Shown in pieces: positions 16,489 to 24,911 of a stretch of DNA of 64,000 nt (within the stretch, counting starts at the first letter, position 1; each line of letters opens with the position of its first letter). The DNA comes from Acetobacteraceae bacterium (GTDB taxonomy: Bacteria > Pseudomonadota > Alphaproteobacteria > Acetobacterales > Acetobacteraceae), in contig JAIXWG010000041.1 in NCBI GenBank assembly GCA_027482245.1, positions 1 to 64,000 on the forward strand. The letters are read 5' to 3'. Made by a program: the position numbers and the translations under genes. The notes under the pieces are model-generated. The model was not told where the DNA came from and did not search any database. It saw nothing but the letters and a program-made list of their open reading frames with translations.

Positions 16489-18089
16489 GCTGCGAAGTTC
16501 CGGCTGCGGAAATCCATCTGGAAGGATTGTCCCGGTGCCCAGCCGATGTCGCGCCGCTTGGCCGTCAGGTTCGCGGATTGATGCAGGACGGTGTAGGCAG
16601 GGTCCTCGCGCTCCGCGATCTCCAGCATGCGGCGGAAAGTGCGGCGACGCTCCGCGGGATCGGTGCCAGTCTCCAGCGCGTTCGACAGGCGGCCGAATTC
16701 CTCGTTCCGCCATTCGTTGATCTGCCATTGCTGGCCTTCCGGCCCATGCGCGGCGACGATGGAGGAAACGGGGTCGTTGAAGCTGGCGCTGCCCGACCAG
16801 TCCCGCACGCCACGCTGGCCGTCGCGCGACAGGACCTGCGGGAAATTCTCCCGCATCTCGATGACGACGTTGAGGCCGACGGCGCGCCAGCCCTCCACCA
16901 GGATCTGCGCGGTCGGCACCTGGTTGGTGTAGTAGCCGTTCAGCAGGCGGTAGGGGATCGGTTCGCCGCTATAGCCGGCCTCCCGCAGCAGGCGGCGGGC
17001 CTCGGCGGGATCGAAGCGGGGCGCGGACCAGTCGGCCTGGTACATCGGGCCGTAGAACTCGAATTGCAGCCCCTTCGGCACTGGTGCGCGGTTGCCCCAC
17101 AGCGCCTGCACGATGGCGTCGCGGTCGATGCTGTGCGTGAAGGCGCGGCGGATGCGGGCGTCGCGCAGATTCGGGTGGTTCTTGTCGAACACCGTCAGGC
17201 GGTGGTTCATGATCGGCCCGCCGACGACCTGGTGGCGCGCGCTGCGCTCCAAGCTGCCGATCTGGTCGGGCGGGATGTCGCAGGCGAAGTCCGCTTCGCC
17301 GGACAGCAGGGCGTTGATGCGGGAGGAGACTTCCGGCACCTCCAGGAAGCGCAGCCGCCGCACCGGCGGCCGCCCGCCCCAATACTCGTCGAAGGCGTCG
17401 AGCACGAGGGAATGGTCGGGCCGGAACTCCACCACGCGGAAGGGGCCCGTGCCGATGGGGCGCCGTGCCCAGTCGAGCCAGGAGGAGGATTTCTCGAAGG
17501 CATCGCGCGACAGGATCATCGCGATGTTGCGGCTGATGCGGCCTTCCAGCGTTACATCCGGCACGCGGTTGTGGAAGCGGATGGTGCGGGCATCGACGAT
17601 CTCGATGCGGTCGAAGCCCGGGAAGCCGCGGCGCGCCACGGCCAGCGCTTCAGGCGGTGGCGTGCGGCCCTGGGTCTGGCCGGGGACGGCGCCGAACAGG
17701 TTGCGCGCCTGCTCCACCGTCAGGTTCCAGCCCATGCGCTCCGCGCTGAAGGTGAAGGCGACATCCTCCGCCGTCATCGTCCTGCCGTCATGGAACAGCA
17801 CGCCCTGGCGGAGCGTCAGTTCCAGCGTGCGGTCATCGACCCGCCGCCAGGATTCCGCGAGGCCCGGACGCAGCGAGAGGTCGCCCGTCCAGGACTGGTC
17901 GATCAGCGTCTCCGCATAGGAATTCCAGGTTCGGCTGCCGACATTGGACTGCTCGCGCAGTGTCTCCAGCGTGTTGGTGTTGGCGATCTTCTGCACGGCG
18001 ATGGTCATCACCGGGCGCTGGTCCGCCTGCGCGAGCGCGGGGGCCGCCAGCAGGCTCGGCGTGGCGAGGAGGAGGCGGCGCGTCAGCAT
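16485..18089 (-). CDS. ABC transporter substrate-binding protein, family 5 (first paralogue by map order)
   Basis: A 534-residue periplasmic solute-binding protein of the DppA/OppA family (SBP_bac_5). MLTRRLLLATPSLLAAPALA is a signal peptide with a twin Arg, followed by QADQRPVMTIAVQKIANTNT. Family segments include LAESWRRVDDRTLELTLRQGVLFHDG. It is closely similar in sequence to the next protein upstream (18094-19719), with the same motif order throughout, so the pair arose by tandem duplication. Two receptors for one importer would widen substrate range. Confidence 0.92.
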   Translation of the reverse strand: MLTRRLLLATPSLLAAPALAQADQRPVMTIAVQKIANTNTLETLREQSNVGSRTWNSYAETLIDQSWTGDLSLRPGLAESWRRVDDRTLELTLRQGVLFHDGRTMTAEDVAFTFSAERMGWNLTVEQARNLFGAVPGQTQGRTPPPEALAVARRGFPGFDRIEIVDARTIRFHNRVPDVTLEGRISRNIAMILSRDAFEKSSSWLDWARRPIGTGPFRVVEFRPDHSLVLDAFDEYWGGRPPVRRLRFLEVPEVSSRINALLSGEADFACDIPPDQIGSLERSARHQVVGGPIMNHRLTVFDKNHPNLRDARIRRAFTHSIDRDAIVQALWGNRAPVPKGLQFEFYGPMYQADWSAPRFDPAEARRLLREAGYSGEPIPYRLLNGYYTNQVPTAQILVEGWRAVGLNVVIEMRENFPQVLSRDGQRGVRDWSGSASFNDPVSSIVAAHGPEGQQWQINEWRNEEFGRLSNALETGTDPAERRRTFRRMLEIAEREDPAYTVLHQSANLTAKRRDIGWAPGQSFQMDFRSRNFAA

Positions 18090-18093
18090 GGCG

Positions 18094-19719
18094 TCAGACC
18101 CCCCAGTTGCCCTGACGAAAGTCCATCGCGAAGGCGGGGCTTGCCTTCCAGCGGATATCGCGGCGCTTGGCGGTGAAGGTCGCGTTCTGGTGGATGACGG
18201 TGTAGGCCGGGTCCTCGCGCTCCGCGATCTCCAGCATGCGGCGGAAGGCGGCGCGGCGGCGGGCGCGGTCCGTGCCGGTCTCCAGCTCCACCGACAGGCG
18301 GTTCAGCTCGTCGTTGCTGTATTCGCCGACCTGCTGCTGCTGCCCGTTCGGGCCATGCTGCGCGACGAGGGAGGAGACGGGGTCGTTGAAGGGCGCGCTG
18401 TTCGACCAGTCCCGCACCGCACGCGTCGCGTTGCGCTCCAGGATCTGCGACCAGTTCTCCTTCATCTCGATCTGGATGTTGAGGCCGACGCTGCGCCACA
18501 TCTCCACCAGCACCTGCGCGGTCGCGTTCTGGTTGGTGTAGTAGTTGTTCAGCAGGCGATAGGGGATCGGGTCGCCGCGATAGCCGGCTTCCCGCAGCAG
18601 GCGCCGCGCCTCCGCCGGATCATAGGCCGGCACGTCCCAATCGGCGTGGAACATCTGGTCGTAGTAGGGCCACTGCAGCCCCTTCGGCACTTCCGTCCGC
18701 CCGGCCCAGAGGCTGTCCACGATGGCCTTGCGGTCCATCGAATGCGTGATGGCGCGCCGGACGCGCGGGTCACGCAGCTGGGGAAAATTCTTGTCGAAGC
18801 AGATCAGGCGATGGTTGAGGATCGTGCCGCCCTGCACCTCGAAGCTGCGGTTGCGCTCGATGCCCGGAATCTGGTCGGGCGGGATGTCACAGGCGAAGTG
18901 GTAGTCGCCGGCCAGCAGGCCGTTGATGCGGGAGGATACCTCCGGCACCTCCACGAAGCGGATCTGCCGCAGCGGCGGGCGGCCGCCCCAATACTCGTCA
19001 TGCGCGACCAGCAGCAGCGACCGGTCCGCCTGGAAATCGGCCACGCGATAGGGTCCGGTGGTGACGGGCTTGCGCGCCCAGTCGAGCCAGGAGGGCGCGG
19101 CTTCGAAGGCACGGCGGCTGACGATCTCGCTGCCATAGCGCGAAAGGCGGCCTTCGAGCGTCACGTCCGGCGTCGCGTTGTGGAAGCGCACCGTCATCCG
19201 GTCCACCGCCTCCACCCGTTCCAGCGCCGGCCAGGCGCGGCGCGCCACGGCGGGCACTTCCGGCGGCAATTCCTTGCCGGGGCGCGGCGCGGGCATCGTC
19301 TCCCCGATCGGGATCGTGCGGCCCTGGGCGGTCGCCAGCGTCTCCCCGAACATGCGCTCGCGGGAGAAGGAGAAGACGACATCGTCGGCCGTCAGCTCGT
19401 CGCCGTTGTGGAAGCGCACGCCGGGGCGGAGCTTGAGTTCGATCACGCTGTCGGAGATGCGGCGCCATTCGGTGGCGAGCCCCGGCACGGGGCCGAGGTT
19501 GCCGAGCCAGTCGCGCCCGATCAGCCCTTCCCAGATCGAGGAGAAGAAGATCCGCTCCCCCACATTCGACTGCTCGCGCAGCACCTCGAGCGTATTGGAG
19601 TTGCTGATCTTCTGCACGGCGATGGTGATGGCGGGGCGCTGGTCCGCCTGCGCGATGGCGAAGCGCGGCAAGACGAGCGCGGGGCTGGCGAGCAGCAGGC
19701 GGCGCGGGATCATCGGCAT
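18094..19719 (-). CDS. ABC transporter substrate-binding protein, family 5 (second paralogue)
   Basis: A 541-residue SBP_bac_5 receptor with signal peptide MIPRRLLLASPALVLPRFAIA. It shares with its neighbour the stretches RPAITIAVQKISNSNTLE, ACDIPPDQIP and REDPAYTVIHQNA. It has an insertion around AQGRTIPIGETMPAPRPGKEL compared with the paralogue, near the substrate cleft region by position. It lies between the phosphonate-monoesterase-like gene (6 bp upstream) and its paralogue (4 bp downstream). Divergence in the ligand cleft suggests a distinct but related substrate. Confidence 0.92.
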   Translation of the reverse strand: MPMIPRRLLLASPALVLPRFAIAQADQRPAITIAVQKISNSNTLEVLREQSNVGERIFFSSIWEGLIGRDWLGNLGPVPGLATEWRRISDSVIELKLRPGVRFHNGDELTADDVVFSFSRERMFGETLATAQGRTIPIGETMPAPRPGKELPPEVPAVARRAWPALERVEAVDRMTVRFHNATPDVTLEGRLSRYGSEIVSRRAFEAAPSWLDWARKPVTTGPYRVADFQADRSLLLVAHDEYWGGRPPLRQIRFVEVPEVSSRINGLLAGDYHFACDIPPDQIPGIERNRSFEVQGGTILNHRLICFDKNFPQLRDPRVRRAITHSMDRKAIVDSLWAGRTEVPKGLQWPYYDQMFHADWDVPAYDPAEARRLLREAGYRGDPIPYRLLNNYYTNQNATAQVLVEMWRSVGLNIQIEMKENWSQILERNATRAVRDWSNSAPFNDPVSSLVAQHGPNGQQQQVGEYSNDELNRLSVELETGTDRARRRAAFRRMLEIAEREDPAYTVIHQNATFTAKRRDIRWKASPAFAMDFRQGNWGV

Positions 19720-19725
19720 GGCTCC

Positions 19726-21294
19726 TTACTCCGCGGCTTCGCGGGTGATGGCGGCGGCCGGCGCGGGCTTGCGCTCCTCCAGCCCCTGCGGCGTAGCGCG
19801 GAAATGGGTGAGCGTGCGCTCGGCATGGCGCATGCGCAGCGACAGCGCCTTCTGCGCGTAGTCGCGCACCAGGCCGGCATGGGCGGGGTCGTCGGCCAGG
19901 TTCTCGAACTGGTGTGGATCGCGCGCCAGGTCGAAGAACAGCGGCGGCAGCGCGGCGAAGTGGACGTATTTGTAGCGATCGTCCTGCACGACGCAGAGGC
20001 TGCTCTCATCCATCGAGAGGCCGAGCTCACCCTCGGGCTTCGAATAGTGCACGTCGCGGAAATCGTATTCGTAGTGCAGCACGCCACGCCAATCCGCGGG
20101 CTTCTCCCCGGCGATGACGGGCAGCAGCGAACGGCCATCCACGCTGCGCGGCACCTCGCCGCCCAGCCATTCCAGGATGGTCGGCATCACATCGACGCTT
20201 TCCGTGAAGCTGGCGTCGATCTCGCCCGCACGGTGCGTGCTGCCCGCGCCCTTCACCACCAGCGGGATGCGGAAGCTCTCGTCGAAATAGCCGACCTTCC
20301 CCAGCAGCCAATGGTCGCCGAGCTGCTCGCCATGGTCGGAGGTGAAGATGATGGTCGTGTCGTCCCACTGCCCCGTCTGCTCGAGGTAGTCGAAGACGCG
20401 GCCCAGGCAGTCATCGATCTCGGTCATCAGGCCCGCATAGGTCGCGCGCATCTGGCGGATGGCGGCCTCGTCCAGCCCCGTCGCGACGCCGCCGGCGCCA
20501 TGGAAGAAGCTGCCCTGGCGGATGCCGCGGAGGTAGTGGCGCAGCATCGGATGCTGCGCGGCCTCCTCCTCCCACATCGGACGCCGGATCGGCGCCGGCA
20601 TGTCGGCGGGGTCGTACATGGTGTTGTAGGGCGCGGGCGCGATGAAGGGGGGATGTGGGCGGTAGTAGCCGAGGTGGAGGAACCAGGGCTTGTCGCCCTT
20701 GCCCTTCAGGTAGGTCAGCGCCTTTTCCGTGAAGAAGGTGCTGTCCGACAGCTCGGCCGGGATGCGGCAGGGGCGGTTGGTGGCGCCGGGCACGGCATCC
20801 TCGCCTTCCGGAAGCCAGATGTCCTCCCGCTTCGGCGGCAGCGTGTAGCCCTGGTGGGCCAGCCAGCCGAAATAGCCATCCATATTCGGCTCGAAGGCGC
20901 CGACGCTGCGGAAGCCGTCCATCAGGTCGCCGAGCGTCGTGAAGCGCGGGTCCTTCGGACCGCTCGTCCGCGGATCAGGCGTCGTCGTCGTGTAGCCGAT
21001 CAGCGCGGGATCATAGCCCAGCAGCCGCAACTGCTTGCCGAGGTTGGTGTGGCGCGCATCCAGCGGCACGGTGTTCTGCACCGCGCGGTGGTTCATCAGG
21101 TAGAGGCCCGTCAGCAGGCTCGCGCGCGCCGGGCCGCAGGGAACCGCCGTCGTCACATGGTTGCGGAAGGTGACGCCTTCGCGGCACAGCCGGTCGAGGT
21201 TGGGCGTGCGCAGGAAATCCGCGCCGAGATGCGGCACGAAATCCGCGCGCCACTGGTCCACGACGATGAGCAAGACATTCTTACGCTGCCGCAT
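19726..21294 (-). CDS. Phosphonate monoester hydrolase/sulfatase-family enzyme (PMH-like)
   Basis: A 522-residue alkaline phosphatase superfamily enzyme. The sulfatase signature C53-G-P-A-R (VPCGPARASLLTG) marks Cys53 for oxidation to formylglycine, and D13 plus TSDHGEQLGDH supply metal ligands. Long stretches such as YLMNHRAVQNTVPLD, GYYRPHPPF, GLITEIDD-like GLMTEIDDCLGRVF and YKYVHFAALPPLFFDL recall the Rhizobium and Burkholderia phosphonate monoester hydrolases. Those enzymes cleave phosphonate monoesters and phosphodiesters with side activity on sulfates. No signal peptide is seen. As first gene of the importer operon it probably hydrolyses the transported ester in the cytoplasm. A formylglycine-generating enzyme would have to be encoded elsewhere. 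Confidence 0.88.
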   Translation of the reverse strand: MRQRKNVLLIVVDQWRADFVPHLGADFLRTPNLDRLCREGVTFRNHVTTAVPCGPARASLLTGLYLMNHRAVQNTVPLDARHTNLGKQLRLLGYDPALIGYTTTTPDPRTSGPKDPRFTTLGDLMDGFRSVGAFEPNMDGYFGWLAHQGYTLPPKREDIWLPEGEDAVPGATNRPCRIPAELSDSTFFTEKALTYLKGKGDKPWFLHLGYYRPHPPFIAPAPYNTMYDPADMPAPIRRPMWEEEAAQHPMLRHYLRGIRQGSFFHGAGGVATGLDEAAIRQMRATYAGLMTEIDDCLGRVFDYLEQTGQWDDTTIIFTSDHGEQLGDHWLLGKVGYFDESFRIPLVVKGAGSTHRAGEIDASFTESVDVMPTILEWLGGEVPRSVDGRSLLPVIAGEKPADWRGVLHYEYDFRDVHYSKPEGELGLSMDESSLCVVQDDRYKYVHFAALPPLFFDLARDPHQFENLADDPAHAGLVRDYAQKALSLRMRHAERTLTHFRATPQGLEERKPAPAAAITREAAE

Positions 21295-21378
21295 ATCCGC
21301 GCCCCTCTGGAGTGCGGACGGCTTAGCGTCCTTCGGGGACGCTGATGTGATGCTTGGGCTGCGCTTTCATGACAGCCG

Positions 21379-21409
21379 GCATCCCGGGCGCTCTGCCGCG
21401 CCGGGATGC
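21379..21409. terminator. GC-rich stem-loop, candidate terminator
   Basis: GCATCCCGGGCGC and GCGCCGGGATGC pair with one bulge around a 6-base loop, between the disrupted hupE-like gene and the phosphonate-hydrolase operon. No T tract follows on either strand, so factor-independent termination is uncertain. Confidence 0.35.
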
Positions 21410-21442
21410 GGCTTCAACCATGCCGTGGCGGTGGAAGCGGCC

Positions 21443-22029
21443 TCAGGCCAGCAGCGCCGCCGCCCCGACCACCATTGCCAGGACGCCCGCCACGCGCGGC
21501 ACCTGGCCGAGGGAGGGACGGCCGGCGGCCAGCGTCGCGACGCCCAGCACGATCGCCCCTGCACCAGCGCCAGGCCGAGCAGATAGGCCAGCACCGGCGT
21601 CGCCTCCGCCCCCATGACCGCTTCCGCGAAGGCCTGGCCATGGGCCAGCCCCGCCACGGCCAGCAGCGGCATCCAGAGGCCGCTCGTGCCCCCGGCGCGC
21701 GCCAGCAGCACGATTCCGATGCCGATGACGGACAGCGCCACCAGCAACTCCGCCCCCGGCAGCACCAGCCCGCCCCAGGCGGTCGCCACGCCGGCCAGCG
21801 AGGCGACGACGAAGGTGAGCGCCCGCCCCGCACCCCAGCCCGCCAGCCCCGCCACCAGCGCGAGGCCCAGCAGGAAGGCGAGGTGGTCGAGCCCGATGAC
21901 GGGATGGCCGAGGCCCGACAGCAGGCCCTCCGTCACCGTTGCCGGTGTCATGCCTCCCGTCGGGTGGTGGGCGGCGGCGGGGCCGGCGGCCAGCAGCAGG
22001 GCAGCGATCGGCAGCGTCAGGCGGTGCAT
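21443..22029 (-). pseudogene. HupE/UreJ-family membrane protein, frameshifted
   Basis: From the ATG at 22029 (GGAGGAAACC before it) the frame encodes a signal-like N-terminus ending AAAHHPTGG, then GHPVIGLDHLAFLLGLALVAG and further membrane segments typical of HupE/UreJ, a putative nickel or cobalt transporter. After LGLALVQG, near 21557-21562, the frame becomes arginine- and tryptophan-rich. Adding one G to the local G run restores AIVLGVATLAAG...GAAALLA and a stop at 21443, giving 195 residues, the normal family length. This is either a real one-base deletion or a homopolymer sequencing error. Confidence 0.75.
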
Positions 22030-22054
22030 GGCGTGGTTTCCTCCGGCATTTCGA

Positions 22055-23449
22055 TCAGGTGGCGAGCGCCGGGCGGCGCTGGCGCCAGGCGGTGGCGCGT
22101 TCGAAGGCATGGCCCGCGCGCAGCACCACCGCATCCTCGAAGGGCCGGCCGATGATCTGCGCGCCGACGGGCAGCCCGCCCTCCCCGAATCCCGTGCAGA
22201 CCGTCATGGCGGGCTGGCCGGTCAGGTTGAACGGGATGGTCAGGCCGGGTGCCTCCAGGCTTGCGAATTTGGAGACCTTGTCGATTGGCGGCGCCTCGCT
22301 GGCCTGCGCCGCGGTCAGCAGCAGGTCGAAGCCCTGCATCGTCGTCGCCATCGCGGCACAGAGTTCGCGCCGGCGGCGCTGCGCCTGGACGTAGTCCGCG
22401 CCGGAGACGAGCGTCGCCAGCGCCAGGCGTTCGCGCAGGATCTCGCCATAGTCGCGGAAGCGGGTGCGCAGCCAGGGCTCATGCACGGCCAGCGCCTCCA
22501 CCATCAGGATCAGCCAGCCCGTCGCGTTCCAGTCCATCAGCGGCGGCAAGGTGACGTCCTGCACCGACGCACCCTCGGCCCGCAGCACCTCGGCCAGATG
22601 ATCGACGCCGTCGCGCACCGCCGGCGTCACCACCAGGTCGGATTCATGAAAATGGCGGATGACGCCGATGCGCAGCCCCTTCACGCCATCGCCGAGGCCC
22701 GACAGCAGGTCCGGCGTGGGACGGTTGGCGGAGGAAGGGTCAGAGGGGTCATGCCCCGCCATCGCCTGCAGCAGCAGCGCGCAATCCTCCACCGTCCAGG
22801 CGATGGGGCCGGTGGTGTCGAGGCTGTGCGCCAGCGGCAGCACGCCCGTCCGGCTGCACAGCCCGTAGGTCGGCTTGATGCCTGCAAGCCCACACAGCCC
22901 CGCCGGCCCGCGGATGGAGCCCCCCGTGTCGCTGCCCGTGCCCGCCGGCACGATGCCCGCCGCGACGGCCGCGCCCGTGCCGGTGGAGGACCCCGCCGTG
23001 AAGCGGGTCGTGTCCCAGGGGTTGCGGGCAGGCGGCCAGGGCAGGTCGAAGGAGGGCCCGCCCCAGGCGAATTCATGGGTGGCGAGCTTGCCGACCATGA
23101 CCATGCCGGCCTCCGCCCAGGCCCGCACGACCGTCGCGTCCCGCGTCGGCACATGGTGTTCCATCACGCGAGAATGGCCGGTGGTGGGCACACCAGCGGT
23201 CTCGAAGATGTCCTTGTGGCCGACGGGAATGCCATCCAGCGCGCCGCGCAGCGCGCCCTGCATCTGCCGGGCCTCCGCGGCCCGGGCCTGGTCGAGCGCC
23301 AGCTCCGGCGTCAGCCGGATGAAGGCGTGCAGCGTGGGGTTCAGCCGCTCTGCCCGCGCCAGGGATTCCTGCGCGAGCTCCACCGGGGAGAGCTTGCGCG
23401 CGGCGATCGCCCGGTGGAGGTCGGCGATCGTGCCGGGCAGCGCGGTCAT
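22055..23449 (-). CDS. Amidase signature family hydrolase
   Basis: A 464-residue amidase with the complete Ser-cisSer-Lys triad: K79 (VGHKD), S155 (TAGSSTGTG) and nucleophile S178 (SDTGGSIRG). The family hydrolyses carboxamides in the cytoplasm; the substrate cannot be read from sequence. It overlaps by 4 bp a small upstream gene resembling AtzG, and amidases with AtzG-like partners include the carboxybiuret hydrolase AtzE. GatA is unlikely, because no GatB gene is nearby and the partner is not a clear GatC. Confidence 0.9.
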   Translation of the reverse strand: MTALPGTIADLHRAIAARKLSPVELAQESLARAERLNPTLHAFIRLTPELALDQARAAEARQMQGALRGALDGIPVGHKDIFETAGVPTTGHSRVMEHHVPTRDATVVRAWAEAGMVMVGKLATHEFAWGGPSFDLPWPPARNPWDTTRFTAGSSTGTGAAVAAGIVPAGTGSDTGGSIRGPAGLCGLAGIKPTYGLCSRTGVLPLAHSLDTTGPIAWTVEDCALLLQAMAGHDPSDPSSANRPTPDLLSGLGDGVKGLRIGVIRHFHESDLVVTPAVRDGVDHLAEVLRAEGASVQDVTLPPLMDWNATGWLILMVEALAVHEPWLRTRFRDYGEILRERLALATLVSGADYVQAQRRRRELCAAMATTMQGFDLLLTAAQASEAPPIDKVSKFASLEAPGLTIPFNLTGQPAMTVCTGFGEGGLPVGAQIIGRPFEDAVVLRAGHAFERATAWRQRRPALAT

Positions 23450-23652
23450 GCGCCCTCTCCCGGCACGGAGAATCCCGGCACGAAGATGGTCGCGGGCTCC
23501 GCGCCGACGGGCCGTTCCACGCGGATGCGCTGCGTGCTGGCGGCGATGTGGCGGGAGACGGCGATGAGGCTGGCGCGCTCGGCGTCTGTCAGCGTGATGC
23601 CGGCCCGCGCCATGGCGGCATCGAAGACGGCTTCGGGATAGGGCTCGGCCAT
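23446..23652 (-). CDS. Small AtzG-like (GatC-like) partner of the amidase
   Basis: A 68-residue protein with two predicted helices (FDAAMARAGITLTDAERASLIAVSRHIA) and an extended tail ending in VPGFSVPGEGA. Size, placement directly before an amidase and the ATGA overlap fit the AtzG/GatC-like small subunits that wrap around amidases and stabilise them. Sequence similarity is modest, so the family name is inferred mainly from context. Confidence 0.6.
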   Translation of the reverse strand: MAEPYPEAVFDAAMARAGITLTDAERASLIAVSRHIAASTQRIRVERPVGAEPATIFVPGFSVPGEGA

Positions 23653-23709
23653 GGCGCGCCTCCGGTCTGGATGCGCGCAGTATGCCCGGCCTGCAACGAG
23701 CGTGAAGGG

Positions 23710-23729
23710 GAGGGGCCTCGCGGCCCCTC
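23710..23729. terminator. Stem-loop downstream of the DUF892 gene
   Basis: GAGGGGCC-TCGC-GGCCCCTC forms an 8-bp stem with a tetraloop, 12-31 bases after the stop of the minus-strand DUF892 gene. No long T tract follows. Its position suits a transcript end. Confidence 0.45.
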
Positions 23730-23740
23730 CGTGCCGCGTG

Positions 23741-24250
23741 TCAGACCCCGGAGGTCTGGCCCGCGCTTTCCCGCTGCATGTAGCGGCGCGTGGTGGCGTC
23801 CAGGTTCTCCTCGATCCAGCGCGCCATCGCGATCTCCTCCTGCAGGCTCTGTTCCAGCAGCCGCGGCGCGCCGGTGTCGCCGGCGGCCTGGGCCATGGTC
23901 AGCAGCGACTTGTAGCTGGCGATCTCCATGTGCTCGAAGGCGAAGTTGGCGAGGGTGTTCTTCATCACCTCGTCCGGTGCCAGCGCATGGCCGATCGCCG
24001 CCACGTTGCCCATCAGCGACGTGCCGATGTCCTTGATGCTGGAAGGCGAGGTGCCCAGCCCGTCGAGGATCTGCGCCAGGCGCTCCTGCTGGCGCTTGCT
24101 CTCCTCGCCATGCAGGCGGAGGCGTTCCCGCATCTCCGGGTAGTTCTCGATCCGCTCGACCTGGCGGTTGATCAGCTGGATGGCCTGCGCCTCCAGCGCA
24201 TGGGCGTTGGTCAGGCCGGCGATGTAGATGTCACGAATGCTGCTTGCCAT
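23741..24250 (-). CDS. DUF892 (YciE/YciF-type) ferritin-like protein
   Basis: A 169-residue four-helix ferritin-like protein beginning MASSIRDIYIAGLTNAHALEAQ. Acidic and His positions in the helices (E in LEAQAIQL and RLRLHGEES, H in FEHMEIASYKSL, E in QSLQEEIAMARWIEENLD) follow the YciF di-iron pattern. YciE/F proteins are induced by stress, and their reaction is not established. The frame extends to 24394 but the first 48 residues are antisense to the tRNA flank, and GAGGGAG precedes the ATG at 24250. It lies next to the tRNA that serves as attachment site. Confidence 0.85.
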   Translation of the reverse strand: MASSIRDIYIAGLTNAHALEAQAIQLINRQVERIENYPEMRERLRLHGEESKRQQERLAQILDGLGTSPSSIKDIGTSLMGNVAAIGHALAPDEVMKNTLANFAFEHMEIASYKSLLTMAQAAGDTGAPRLLEQSLQEEIAMARWIEENLDATTRRYMQRESAGQTSGV

Positions 24251-24366
24251 GTCTCTAGCTCCCTCGGTCTCTTCCGTGTGGACCTGAGGGACGAACGGGC
24301 CGGCATGGCGCGGGTTTCCGGCCCCCCTCGCATGGCGCGGGATGGCTGTGCTAAGCGGGACGAGGC

Positions 24367-24440
24367 GTCCTCGTAGCTCAGCAGGATAGAGCACCAGATT
24401 CCTAATCTGGGGGCCGTGGGTTCGAATCCCGCCGAGGACA
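24367..24440 (+). tRNA. tRNA-Arg (anticodon CCT)
   Basis: A 74-base cloverleaf. The acceptor GTCCTCG (24367-24373) pairs with CGAGGAC (24433-24439). The D arm holds TAGCTCAGCAGGATAGAGCA, the anticodon stem CCAGA/TCTGG encloses TTCCTAA with anticodon CCT, and the T arm has GTGGGTTCGAATCCCGC. The CCA end is not encoded, consistent with the CCA-adding enzyme at 54869. Its 3' 40 bases are repeated at 33277-33316 as the far end of an integrated element. Confidence 0.95.
24398..24437 (+). repeat. attL: 40-bp direct repeat within tRNA-Arg
   Basis: Forty bases from the anticodon loop (ATTCCTAATCTGG...) to the acceptor stem (...CCGAGG) are identical to 33277-33316. The flanking bases differ (G/T before, A/G after), which fixes the repeat limits. 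This is the usual crossover zone for tyrosine integrases that use tRNA genes. Confidence 0.9.
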
Positions 24441-24911
24441 TTCCCCTTTTCAATCGGTTAGATGTCATTTCCGCCCTCATGTTCGGCGGACCTAGTTCTT
24501 GCGGACCCCATGCGGACCCGGTGGACTGGGTCCTTCAGCGGGTTCGGGGCGGCAGGTGTTCCGGCGCCGCCACCGCCCCAGGTGCGGCAGACGCCGGACG
24601 TAGCATCACGTTCTGAAGGGGCGGGAGGAGGAACCTCTAGGCGGCGGCGCAACCTAGCGCGGTGGTGCCGACTGAACCTCTGCGGTCCGGCCCCAGCGCG
24701 CGGACCCAGGCCCCTTTCGCTTTAAGCGGTTTCTGTCTGGAAACACTGCGTCATTTATCTTCCGGTTCACCTCACCCACGTGTTTGCGAAGGCGCGCTGC
24801 AACCTGTGGAGGGCTGCGAGGTGCGACGGAGTCACGAGCGAAGCAGGTTCCACCAGCCTGTTCTGTTCAAGCGCGGTGCCCCACAAGCGCCGCTGCCTGT
24901 ACGCGCCACCC
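24441..24911. other. Gene-poor left end of the island
   Basis: About 470 bases without a supportable gene. The short frames present lack ribosome sites and have shadow-like composition. The stretch holds the left arm-type repeats (24499-24521) and a long GC-rich region with no other clear signal. Confidence 0.5.
24499..24521. repeat. Left arm-type repeats (TTGCGGACCCC + TGCGGACCCGG)
   Basis: Two adjacent TGCGGACCC units lie 61 bp inside attL. Twenty-two of 23 bases match 33127-33149 near attR. The placement and spacing fit integrase arm-binding sites. Confidence 0.6.

Noticed and set aside
17944..21345. 1133-codon plus-strand open frame opposite the binding proteins and the sulfatase-family gene
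   Set aside because: High-GC shadow frame; the opposite strand has three clear family proteins in an operon.
24211..24480. Minus-strand frame across the tRNA containing SAGFEPTAPRLGI
   Set aside because: This peptide is the well-known antisense reading of a tRNA T arm and acceptor; no gene is there.
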